A DNA stretch of 38,694 nt from Bifidobacterium breve (GTDB taxonomy: Bacteria; Actinomycetota; Acidimicrobiia; Acidimicrobiales; Ilumatobacteraceae): positions 1 to 38,694 of the forward strand of contig CAMBPP010000002.1 in assembly GCA_945869715.1 (NCBI GenBank). The letters are read 5' to 3'. Positions 24,540 through 31,999 of this stretch are shown in pieces. Position numbers and translations under genes: made by a program. The number at the start of each line of letters is the position of its first letter. Position 1 is the first letter of the stretch. The notes under the pieces were generated by a model. It worked only from the letters and a program-made list of their open reading frames with translations, did no database searches and was not told where the DNA came from.

Positions 24540-24800
24540 CTACTTTCCTAATAGTTCATGTGTGTGAGATGTATGTACTTCGGGCACTGGGTCGAAACCC
24601 GAGGGACCAAAGGGGCGGCACCGCAGCAACCGCTTGGCGGTGAGCCAAAACCCGCGGGTGGTGCCATGAAGCGCGAACGCTTCGTGGGCAAAAGAAGAGC
24701 AAGAAGGGGAGAACCGACACGGTGAAGGCCGACCCGACCGAGCTCCTTGGTAAAACTCAATTGCCGACAGACAACGCTCATTGAAGGTGCGCTGGGTCAT
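24540..24800 (-). CDS. yidD: Membrane protein insertion efficiency factor YidD
   Basis: 86 residues from the ATG at 24798-24800, which overlaps the rnpA stop (ATGA) and has AGAAGG upstream. The 71 extra N-terminal codons in the ORF track are a read-through of the rnpA region in another frame. The core C-R-F-x-P-S-C-S-x-F-A-x-E-A motif, followed by LLRCRPFGPSGFDPVPE, is diagnostic. It is a small membrane-associated helper of YidC-dependent insertion, encoded directly before yidC. Confidence 0.93.
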   Translation of the reverse strand: MTQRTFNERCLSAIEFYQGARSGRPSPCRFSPSCSSFAHEAFALHGTTRGFWLTAKRLLRCRPFGPSGFDPVPEVHTSHTHELLGK

Positions 24801-25129
24801 GAGACCTTCTGTTTGGCGGTAGTGATGAGTTGCAACATGGTGTTGGTGAGTTCCTGAAACGACAGCGCGGTGGCTTCTTTGTGTGCCCCAATGAGGTAAT
24901 ACCCCGGAACCAATTGGCTCGTATTTGCGGCCAAGATCTCTCTCATTTGGCGCCGAATGCGATTTCGCACAACGGCCGAGCCGGTATGGCGCCCTAAGGC
25001 GTAAGCCACACATGGCTGAGAAAGAGCAGGGTCAACAAGCACAGAACACCACACAGAGCCCACGCGCACACGAACACCTTCGCGCCCTAAACGGCGAAAA
25101 ATAGTGTGTTCGTGAATGCGTCCGATCAA
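24797..25129 (-). CDS. rnpA: Ribonuclease P protein component
   Basis: 110 residues from a TTG start that overlaps the rpmH stop (TTGA). The family RNR motif appears as [16 protein letters not shown] (~50-65), and the aromatic RNA-contact end is [13 protein letters not shown]. It supports the RNA subunit in 5' processing of tRNA precursors. The overlap of stop and start codons on both sides (rpmH-rnpA and rnpA-yidD) implies a strongly coupled translation unit. Confidence 0.93.
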   Translation of the reverse strand: MIGRIHEHTIFRRLGREGVRVRVGSVWCSVLVDPALSQPCVAYALGRHTGSAVVRNRIRRQMREILAANTSQLVPGYYLIGAHKEATALSFQELTNTMLQLITTAKQKVS

Positions 25130-25260
25130 GCGGAAAGGCGGTAGCGGCCCTTGGCGCGGCGGTTTTTGAGAATTTCACGACCTGCACGAGTGCTCATGCG
25201 ATGGCGAAAACCGTGCTTTTTGGCGCGACGACGATTATTTGGCTGGAAGGTACGCTTCAT
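25126..25260 (-). CDS. rpmH: 50S ribosomal protein L34
   Basis: 44 residues, too short for the ORF track. The translation [20 protein letters not shown], then [23 protein letters not shown], is a complete canonical L34. It is the first gene of the rpmH-rnpA-yidD-yidC-jag-rsmG run, reading away from dnaA. Its promoter must lie in the 305-base rpmH-dnaA spacer, together with DnaA boxes. Confidence 0.98.
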   Translation of the reverse strand: MKRTFQPNNRRRAKKHGFRHRMSTRAGREILKNRRAKGRYRLSA

Positions 25261-25565
25261 GGGTCCAGAATCTTTCGAATTATGTAAGGTGAACGGGAAC
25301 CGCGAGAGGCAGGACCGGGGCTACAAGAGCGAAGCGGCACGTCGATTCGGGTGACCATTGTTCAGGCTAGGCGAGACCAACCCCCATTCCCAACCAAGGC
25401 TGTATTTTTTTGCCCTGTGGATAATCTGCTATGGTGTATTTCCCACCGAAAAAGTGGCGAAAAGCACGAAAAACACCTGAAAAACGTCCACAGCCTGTGG
25501 ATAACCATGTGTATAAAAAGTGTTTTTCGTCGCCAAATACCGTATCAGCGCGAAAGGAGACCGAC
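25261..25565. other. oriC: rpmH-dnaA intergenic region, probable part of oriC
   Basis: A 305-base spacer between divergent genes. Two perfect TGTGGATAA DnaA boxes lie at 25416-25424 and 25496-25504, exactly 80 bases apart and in the same orientation. Between them are four G-A4/5 tracts starting at 25448, 25459, 25468 and 25479, an average spacing near 10.3 bases, as in intrinsically bent DNA. The dnaA ribosome-binding site AAAGGAG precedes ATG 25566. Promoters for rpmH and dnaA must be here, but I cannot place hexamers with confidence. Confidence 0.75.
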
Positions 25566-26945
25566 ATGGCAGAACACGACACCGTGTGGACAGCGGTCTC
25601 TACCTTGCTCCGAGCCCAGGTATCTGAAGCGGTGTGGCTCTCCACTTTTCAAGACGTCATTCCTCTTCCCGGCGGCGACGATGCGTTGCGCCTGCAAGTT
25701 CCGAATGGCCACATCAAAGAACGCATTCTCACCCGATATTTGCAATTGGTGCTCGACGCCCTTGCTGAAATTGACGAAAACGATCGCCAGCTCGTGGTGG
25801 AAGTGGCCCCCATTGTGGGAGGTGAGAGCGATGCTGGCCAGGCCGACGACTTCACCCGTGGCGCCTTTGACGACGACCTCGCTCTGTCTGGCAGTGCGGC
25901 AACTTCACTACGCGGGCAAGCCATTGGGCTCAACCCCCGCTACACCTTCGAAACCTTTGTGAAGGGCGCCTCAAACCAATTCGCCCTGGCCGCTGCTCAC
26001 CGCGTGGCCGAAACCCCAGCACGGTCGTACAACCCGTTGTTCATTTACGGATCAGCTGGCTTAGGAAAAACTCACCTTTTGCACGCCATTGGCGAATACG
26101 TTCACCAGAACTATTCCCATTACGAAGTGCGCTATGTGTCAACAGAAACATTTATGAATGAATACGTTGACGCCATTCGTAGCAACACCACGGCTGCTTT
26201 CAAACGCAGGTACCGCGAAGTTGACGTTCTGCTCATTGACGACATCCAGTTCATGGAAGGCAAAGAAGGCCTTCAAGAAGAGTTTTTCCATACGTTTAAC
26301 TCGTTGCACGGCGCTAATAAGCAAATTGTTATTTCCTCCGACCGTGTGCCCGACGCTATTCCTACATTGGAAGACCGTTTGCGGGGCCGTTTCCGCTGGG
26401 GTCTCATTACCGACGTGCAGCCGCCAGACCTCGAAACCCGGTTGGCTATTTTGCGCAACTACGCCGAGCGTAACGGCACCAAGGTGCCCGACGATGTTCT
26501 TGAATTCATTGCTGCCAACATCACCTCAAACATTCGTGAACTAGAAGGCGCCCTCATTCGCGTCACCGCTTTTGCCGCCCTCAACCGCGTCAATATGAAC
26601 GTGGCAACTGCCCAAGACCTGCTTGCCGACCTCTTGTCGCAATCTGCCACTCGTGTGCGTAGCGATGAAGAGTTCTTGGCCGATATTGCTGCGTACCTCG
26701 GCTACAGCGTTGAAGCCTTGCGCGGCAAAAGCCGCCAGCGACCATTGGTCATGGCTCGTCAAATTGCGATGTATGTCATGCGCGAACAGACCGAGTTGAG
26801 TTATCCGTCTTTGGCACGCCTTTTTGGTGGTCGCGACCACACCACCGTTATTCATGCTGTTGAAAAAGTTGGGCGTTTAATGGCCGAACGCAAACAGGTT
26901 TACGACCAGGTCACCGAACTTTTCCGCCGGGCGAAAAAAGGATGA
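25566..26945 (+). CDS. dnaA: Chromosomal replication initiator protein DnaA
   Basis: 459 residues from the ATG with AAAGGAG six bases upstream; the 45 extra codons in the ORF track run back through the DnaA-box region and are rejected. Domain I covers 1-85 (VWTAVSTLLRAQVSEAVWLSTF), domain II is a short acidic linker (~86-115), and the AAA+ domain III has Walker A GSAGLGKTH (162-170) and Walker B VLLIDD (221-226). Domain IV ends with the DNA-binding signature GGRDHTTVIHA. It binds the DnaA boxes on both sides of its own gene and opens the origin. The short domain II is unlike the long linkers of Streptomyces. Confidence 0.98.
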   Translation: MAEHDTVWTAVSTLLRAQVSEAVWLSTFQDVIPLPGGDDALRLQVPNGHIKERILTRYLQLVLDALAEIDENDRQLVVEVAPIVGGESDAGQADDFTRGAFDDDLALSGSAATSLRGQAIGLNPRYTFETFVKGASNQFALAAAHRVAETPARSYNPLFIYGSAGLGKTHLLHAIGEYVHQNYSHYEVRYVSTETFMNEYVDAIRSNTTAAFKRRYREVDVLLIDDIQFMEGKEGLQEEFFHTFNSLHGANKQIVISSDRVPDAIPTLEDRLRGRFRWGLITDVQPPDLETRLAILRNYAERNGTKVPDDVLEFIAANITSNIRELEGALIRVTAFAALNRVNMNVATAQDLLADLLSQSATRVRSDEEFLADIAAYLGYSVEALRGKSRQRPLVMARQIAMYVMREQTELSYPSLARLFGGRDHTTVIHAVEKVGRLMAERKQVYDQVTELFRRAKKG

Positions 26946-27230
26946 GTGACGTGTCATTTCCACTGGGGACAACATGTGGTTTGCTAAGTGGACAAACTGC
27001 GTCCCTTTGGGCACAAAGTGGGTTTTATCCACCACAGCGCACACATGTTCGCTTCCCCCTGTGGAAAACTGTGGATAACCTGCGTCGGACCTTTTCTTTT
27101 CTTTTATTGGTCCAAAGCGACTTTGTCCACAATCCACAGCCCTTATTACAAGCATTAAGTATTTATCCCCCTTCCACTGTCAATAACACAAACCCCCCTC
27201 ACGGCATATTGAGCCAACAAAGGAGCCGCT
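26946..27230. other. oriC: dnaA-dnaN intergenic region, probable main oriC
   Basis: 285 non-coding bases. A perfect DnaA box, TGTGGATAA, lies at 27070-27078. Single-mismatch copies are TTATCCACC (27025-27033), TGTGGAAAA (27060-27068) and TTGTCCACA (27123-27131, matching the mycobacterial variant). Weaker ones are TGGGGACAA (26964-26972) and AGTGGACAA (26987-26995). A pyrimidine-rich tract flanked by GGACC/GGTCC (27087-27113) could be the unwinding element. AAAGGAG just before dnaN is its ribosome-binding site. In actinobacteria oriC commonly lies here. Confidence 0.8.
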
Positions 27231-28325
27231 ATGAAGTTTCGTTGTGAACGAGAACAACTCGCTGAAGCACTCGGTTTAGCTTCACGTATCGCCTCAGGTC
27301 GCGTGGGTGCATTGCCAGCGCTATCTGGTGTGCGTTTACAAGTGAAGGGTGATCAGTTGCATCTCACCTCCACCGACAATGACATGTCATTGCAAGCCAC
27401 ACTTGCAATTGGTGGCGAGAAAGATGGCGTAGCGCTCATCAGTGCAAAATTATTGAACGACATTGTGCGTTCATTGCCCGAAGGAAAAATAACGGTCGAA
27501 GCGCAAGTGGAATCACTCACTGTAAAAAGTGGACGCTCACAATTTACGGTTCCCACTTACAACGCAATGGATTTCCCTAACGTCACACCGTCTACCGGCC
27601 CAGCACTCAGTGTGTCTGCCGGTGAACTTGGAGAAGCGCTTCGCAAAGTGGTTCGCGCTGCAAGCACCGACCAAATGCGTATTGCGCTGACAGGTGTTCT
27701 CATGTCCGGCGAAGACGGCGGTTTCCGTCTTGTTGCCACCGACTCATATCGCTTAGCAGTATGCGATGTGCCCAGCATTGTAGTGAGTTCCGCAACACGC
27801 GTGTTGGTTCCTAGCAAAGCTTTAGGCGAAGTGCAACGGTTGTTGAGCGGGGCGAAAGATGCAAACATTCGCCTCGATGAAAACTCCGTCACCTTTGAAG
27901 TAGACGGCACACAACTCACCACCCGCTTACTAACAAACGAATACCCCACATACAAAACACTTATTCAAGGCACATACCCCAACAACATCACAGTGAACCG
28001 CGAGCAACTTCTCGACGCATTGCGCCGTGCTCGCATTCTTGCCCGCGACCAAGGGCCAGTGCGTTTACACATGAGCACTAATGGTTTGAAAGTAATGGCT
28101 GGCACCAAAGACAATGACGAGTTCGAAGAAGATATCGACGCCGTCTTCTCGGGCGACGAACTCACTATTGCGTTTAACTCGGAATACCTTGCTGCAGGAA
28201 TTGATGCAATTGCCGGCCAAGACGTGATCATCAAAACAAGTGACCCGGCAAAACCTGCTGTGGTGACTGGCGTTGGCGAGCACTCCGAGCAGTATTTGTA
28301 TCTCTTAATGCCACAAAGACTTTAG
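27231..28325 (+). CDS. dnaN: DNA polymerase III beta subunit (sliding clamp)
   Basis: 364 residues in three repeated clamp domains. Recognisable parts are KFRCEREQLAEALGLASRI at the start, the domain 2 segment TDQMRIALTGVLM then FRLVATDSYRLAV, and the C-terminal LYLLMPQRL, the usual clamp ending. It encircles DNA and tethers polymerase. The start is supported by AAAGGAG five bases upstream. recF follows after 28 bases. Confidence 0.98.
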   Translation: MKFRCEREQLAEALGLASRIASGRVGALPALSGVRLQVKGDQLHLTSTDNDMSLQATLAIGGEKDGVALISAKLLNDIVRSLPEGKITVEAQVESLTVKSGRSQFTVPTYNAMDFPNVTPSTGPALSVSAGELGEALRKVVRAASTDQMRIALTGVLMSGEDGGFRLVATDSYRLAVCDVPSIVVSSATRVLVPSKALGEVQRLLSGAKDANIRLDENSVTFEVDGTQLTTRLLTNEYPTYKTLIQGTYPNNITVNREQLLDALRRARILARDQGPVRLHMSTNGLKVMAGTKDNDEFEEDIDAVFSGDELTIAFNSEYLAAGIDAIAGQDVIIKTSDPAKPAVVTGVGEHSEQYLYLLMPQRL

Positions 28326-28353
28326 AAACCATTAAGCACGAAGTGAGATCTGT

Positions 28354-29475
28354 GTGTTTGTTGAACACTTAACACTCACGAACTTCCGCAACTACGAAGA
28401 GGCCGACGTTTCCTTTACGCATGGAACCACTGCACTGCTCGGTGCAAATGGGCAAGGCAAAACAAGCCTGGCTGAAGCTTTAACGTATTTAGCAACGCTC
28501 GACAGTTTTCGTGGCGTGCCAACGGAAACACTTATTCGCAATGGCGCCGACACCGCGATTTTGAGAGCAATAGTAATACACTCCGACGGGCGTGAATTAT
28601 TAATTGAAGTAGAACTCTCGCGCACTGGCCGCAATAAGGCGCAAGTAAATAAACAACGCCTCGTGCGCAACCGCGACTTATTAGGAGTTTTACGCACAAC
28701 AATTTTTTCGCCAGACGATTTAGCGCTCATAAAAGATGGTCCCAGCGAACGCCGTCGATTCATTGACGACGCTCTTGTTGCTATTACAGTGAAACACGAC
28801 GCAACACGACGCGATGTAGAACGCATAGTGAAACAACGCAATGCATTGCTCAAACAAATTGGGTATCGCTCGTCGGTGTTGCAACTCACCAGCGAACAAG
28901 TGGTAACCCTCGATGTCTGGGACGAAAAATTTGCGATTGCTGGGGGAGCACTTGGCGATGCACGGGCACAACTTGTTGCGCGGCTTCAACCATTAGTAAA
29001 CGAGGCCTACGAACACCTTGCAGGCAAACCCACACCCACCGATGTGGTGTATGAACCCGAGTGGCGCCGCATTGGTTTGGGGTTCGCGCTCAAAGAAACC
29101 CGAGGCGAAGACCTGCGCCGTTCCTCTACAACTGTTGGCCCGCATCGCGACGATATTGAACTGCTCATTAACGGGCTACCCGCTCGCACGCAAGCGTCTC
29201 AAGGCGAACAGCGCACACTTGCCCTCGCTTTACGGTTAGCAACACACCGCCTTGTGACAGAAGAAGTAGGAGCACCACCTGTATTGGTTCTCGACGATGT
29301 GTTGTCGGAATTAGACCCCTCGCGAGCAACCGCCTTACTTCAGCACATGCCCGTTGGGCAGGTCATCATTACGAGTGCTAGTGGCTTGCCACCAGCAGCA
29401 AAACCAGAGCGCATTTTGTACATCACCGCAGGAAAAATTTCTGAAGATCCGGCCACAAACGGAAGCGCAAACTGA
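28354..29475 (+). CDS. recF: DNA replication and repair protein RecF
   Basis: 373 residues from a GTG start. The N-terminus VEHLTLTNFRNYEEADVSF leads into Walker A GANGQGKTS (33-41). The SMC-like C-terminal half has the signature SQGEQRTLALALRLA and Walker B VLVLDDVLSELD. It loads RecA at gaps through RecO/RecR. Its TGA overlaps the dciA ATG by one base (TGATG). Confidence 0.97.
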   Translation: MFVEHLTLTNFRNYEEADVSFTHGTTALLGANGQGKTSLAEALTYLATLDSFRGVPTETLIRNGADTAILRAIVIHSDGRELLIEVELSRTGRNKAQVNKQRLVRNRDLLGVLRTTIFSPDDLALIKDGPSERRRFIDDALVAITVKHDATRRDVERIVKQRNALLKQIGYRSSVLQLTSEQVVTLDVWDEKFAIAGGALGDARAQLVARLQPLVNEAYEHLAGKPTPTDVVYEPEWRRIGLGFALKETRGEDLRRSSTTVGPHRDDIELLINGLPARTQASQGEQRTLALALRLATHRLVTEEVGAPPVLVLDDVLSELDPSRATALLQHMPVGQVIITSASGLPPAAKPERILYITAGKISEDPATNGSAN

Positions 29476-29786
29476 TGTCGCAGCGACCACCAGAAGAACC
29501 AACTTCACTCATCGACTCCATGCGGTCTGTATTAAAGCGTCTCAAAATGGACGATGGCGACTCGGTGGGCAGCGTCTTTCAATCGTGGGATGCAGTTGTT
29601 GGCCCCGACATTGCAGAGCACATTCAGCCAGTGAAACTAGACAGCGGAGTATTAATAGTTGATGCAACCGACGCAGGGTGGGCAACACAGTTTCGTTTCT
29701 TGGAAGCTGACGTGAAACAACGATTTTTTGAACACACAGGTTCACGTATTGACAGCATTGTGGTGCGTCAAAAACGGCGTCGTTAG
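29475..29786 (+). CDS. dciA: DUF721 protein, DciA-type helicase loader
   Basis: 103 residues. The DUF721 core is seen: IDSMRSVLKRLKMD at the N-terminus, then VFQSWDAVVGPDIAEHIQPVKLDSGVLIVDATDAGWATQFRFLEADV. DciA proteins load or assist DnaB in bacteria without DnaC; the gene is typically between recF and gyrB in actinobacteria, as here. No dnaC-type loader is seen in the window. Start overlaps the recF stop. Confidence 0.9.
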   Translation: MSQRPPEEPTSLIDSMRSVLKRLKMDDGDSVGSVFQSWDAVVGPDIAEHIQPVKLDSGVLIVDATDAGWATQFRFLEADVKQRFFEHTGSRIDSIVVRQKRRR

Positions 29787-29997
29787 CAGTGCGCGACAAG
29801 TTGTTCAGTGTAGGTATAACAGATCTGTGTGAGTAAAATTGGTACACTAAGACACGTATTTCGACATGACTTTTTACTCTTTCGCTTCCTTTTTTATGTC
29901 CTTGGTGTCACTACTTCTTCACACACTCAGACATAGGTGGCCTGTCATGTCACGTGGCACTTTGTTTCCTATTCATTCACTACATCGAGGTTGATCC
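29787..29997 (+). promoter_or_regulatory. dciA-gyrB spacer with probable gyrB promoter
   Basis: 211 bases. A TATAAC (29815-29820) preceded by GCGACA at a 16-base spacing is a plausible promoter, and TACACT (29843-29848) is another -10-like element without a good partner. A 42-codon open frame (29866-29994) ends three bases before the gyrB GTG but has no ribosome-binding site. GAGGT lies seven bases before the gyrB start. Supercoiling-sensitive control of gyrase is known elsewhere; nothing here proves it. Confidence 0.4.
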
Positions 29998-31971
29998 GTG
30001 TCCAGCACAGAAAAGAAAAGTTCGGCAAAAAAGCCCACTGCTGACTACGGCGCAAAAGACATTCAGGTCTTAGAAGGTCTCGACCCAGTCCGTAAGCGCC
30101 CTGGTATGTACATCGGGTCCACGGGTCTAGCTGGCTTGCACCACCTCATTTGGGAAGTGGTCGACAACTCGGTCGACGAGGCAATGGCTGGGTTCTGTAC
30201 CCGCATCGACGTCATCATCCAGGCCGACGGCGGATGCCGGGTGGAAGACAACGGTCGCGGTATTCCCGTGGACCCTTATCCATCGGGTCCACATAAAGGG
30301 AAAAGCGCTGCAGAAGTAGTGCTCACCGTGTTGCACGCTGGCGGCAAGTTTGGCGGCGAGGGCTACAAAGTGTCGGGCGGTCTCCACGGTGTGGGTGTGA
30401 GCGTTGTAAACGCCTTGTCCACCAGATTGTTGCTCGAAATCGACCGCGGCGGCGACCGGTATGAGCTTGAATTCGTAGACGGCGGAAAAATGAAGGGCAA
30501 GCTCCAAAAAGTGGGCGCTTCTCCTGCCAAAGGGCGAGCCAATGGCACGAGCGTTACCTTTTATCCAGACCCCATCATTTTCGCTGCCGAAGGAACAGAG
30601 TTTGTGGCGCGCACCGTTATGGAGCGCTTGCAAACAATGGCTTTTTTGAATAAGGGCCTTGAAGTGGTCTTTAGCGATGAACGTGCCGATAAGGCACAAA
30701 AAGTCGTGTTCCAATACAAGGGTGGCATTGTCGACTTCGTTAAACACTTGAATGCGTCTAAAGAAGCTCTTTTCAGCAAGGTTGCGCACTTTGAAGTGGA
30801 AGATGAAGAAGAAGGCATGCAAGCCGATGTTGCGATGCAGTGGAACACTGGCTATTACGAAGGTATTCACGGTTACGCCAACGGTATTTCCACCACAGAA
30901 GGCGGCATGCACGTTGAGGGGTTCAAAACCGCGCTCACCTCGGTGCTCAATAAATATGCACGCGACAAGGGCATCTTGAAAGAAAAAGAAGAAAACCTTT
31001 TGGGTGAAGATATTCGCGAAGGAATGACGGCCATCATTGCGGTGAAACTGCGCGAGCCACAGTTTGAAGGTCAGACCAAAGCAAAACTCGGCAACGTTCC
31101 CATGCGTTCATTTGTTCAAAAGGCAACAAACAAAGCCCTTGCTGAATGGCTCGACGAGAACCCAGCCGAATCGAACAAGGTTGTGAAAAAAGCAATTTCC
31201 GCAGCCCAGGCCCGCCTCGCTGCAAAAAATGCACGCAACGCAGTACGACGTAAAACCGCACTTGCTGGTGCAGGTATGCCCGACAAATTGAAAGACTGCT
31301 CAAGTGGTAGCCCCGCCGAAAGCGAACTCTTCATTGTGGAAGGCGACAGCGCTGGTGGTACAGCAGTAGACGCACGCGACCCACGCGTACAAGCAATCTT
31401 GCCTATCCGCGGAAAAATCTTGAACGTCGAGCGTTCACGACTCGACAAGATGTTGAAGAACAACGAAATTCAAGCGCTCATCACCGCTATTGGTGGCGGC
31501 GTAGGCGATGAGTTCGATGCATCAAAAGCGCGCTATCACAAAATTATTGCTCTTGCCGACGCCGACGTTGATGGCAGCCACATTCGCACGTTGCTTCTCA
31601 CGTTCTTCTATCGCCAAATGAAACCAATGGTCGAAGCTGGCTTTGTGTACATCGCACAACCACCACTGTTCTCTACTGAAATTGGTAAAGAGAAAATTTA
31701 TTTGAAAGACGAAGTAGCTAAAGCTGCCTTCCTCGCAGACAAACCTAATCACAAAAAAGAATTTCAGCGTTTGAAGGGTCTTGGCGAAATGGACTGGCAA
31801 GAATTGCGCTCCACCACCATGGACCCAATGACACGCACACTTTTGCAAGTGACAGTTGAAGAAGCTGCCATTGCTGACGACGTCATGAGCGTGTTAATGG
31901 GTGACGACGTGGAAAGTCGCAAGAACTTCATTGTTGCCAACGCCCGCGACGTACGAAATCTCGACTTCTAA
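29998..31971 (+). CDS. gyrB: DNA gyrase subunit B
   Basis: 657 residues from a GTG start. The GHKL ATPase domain shows EVVDNSVDEAMAG (the ATP/Mg-binding Glu-Asn) and GGLHGVGVSVVNALS. The transducer and TOPRIM domains follow, with VEGDSAGG and ADADVDGSHIRTLLLTF carrying the metal-binding acidic residues. LPIRGKILNVE is the conserved gyrase segment. It hydrolyses ATP to drive negative supercoiling with GyrA, encoded 28 bases downstream. Confidence 0.98.
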   Translation: MSSTEKKSSAKKPTADYGAKDIQVLEGLDPVRKRPGMYIGSTGLAGLHHLIWEVVDNSVDEAMAGFCTRIDVIIQADGGCRVEDNGRGIPVDPYPSGPHKGKSAAEVVLTVLHAGGKFGGEGYKVSGGLHGVGVSVVNALSTRLLLEIDRGGDRYELEFVDGGKMKGKLQKVGASPAKGRANGTSVTFYPDPIIFAAEGTEFVARTVMERLQTMAFLNKGLEVVFSDERADKAQKVVFQYKGGIVDFVKHLNASKEALFSKVAHFEVEDEEEGMQADVAMQWNTGYYEGIHGYANGISTTEGGMHVEGFKTALTSVLNKYARDKGILKEKEENLLGEDIREGMTAIIAVKLREPQFEGQTKAKLGNVPMRSFVQKATNKALAEWLDENPAESNKVVKKAISAAQARLAAKNARNAVRRKTALAGAGMPDKLKDCSSGSPAESELFIVEGDSAGGTAVDARDPRVQAILPIRGKILNVERSRLDKMLKNNEIQALITAIGGGVGDEFDASKARYHKIIALADADVDGSHIRTLLLTFFYRQMKPMVEAGFVYIAQPPLFSTEIGKEKIYLKDEVAKAAFLADKPNHKKEFQRLKGLGEMDWQELRSTTMDPMTRTLLQVTVEEAAIADDVMSVLMGDDVESRKNFIVANARDVRNLDF

Positions 31972-31999
31972 AAATGTTTTCTAGTAAAAGGCTTCTCTC

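Noticed and set aside
24801-25013. 71-codon upstream extension of yidD
   Set aside because: It lies entirely within rnpA in another frame; ATG 24800 overlapping the rnpA stop is the usual yidD start.
25431-25565. 45-codon N-terminal extension of dnaA and the overlapping ORF at 25351-25962
   Set aside because: The extension runs through a DnaA box and the A-tracts; the AAAGGAG before ATG 25566 and the normal DnaA N-terminus decide the start.
29866-29994. 42-codon hydrophobic ORF ending three bases before gyrB
   Set aside because: No ribosome-binding site, no recognisable sequence, and it overlaps the likely promoter region; the low-complexity T-rich DNA gives a hydrophobic frame by chance. 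Conservation in relatives would revive it.
30127-30912. 261-codon minus-strand ORF within gyrB
   Set aside because: Shadow frame of gyrB; the conserved ATPase and transducer motifs are all on the plus strand.
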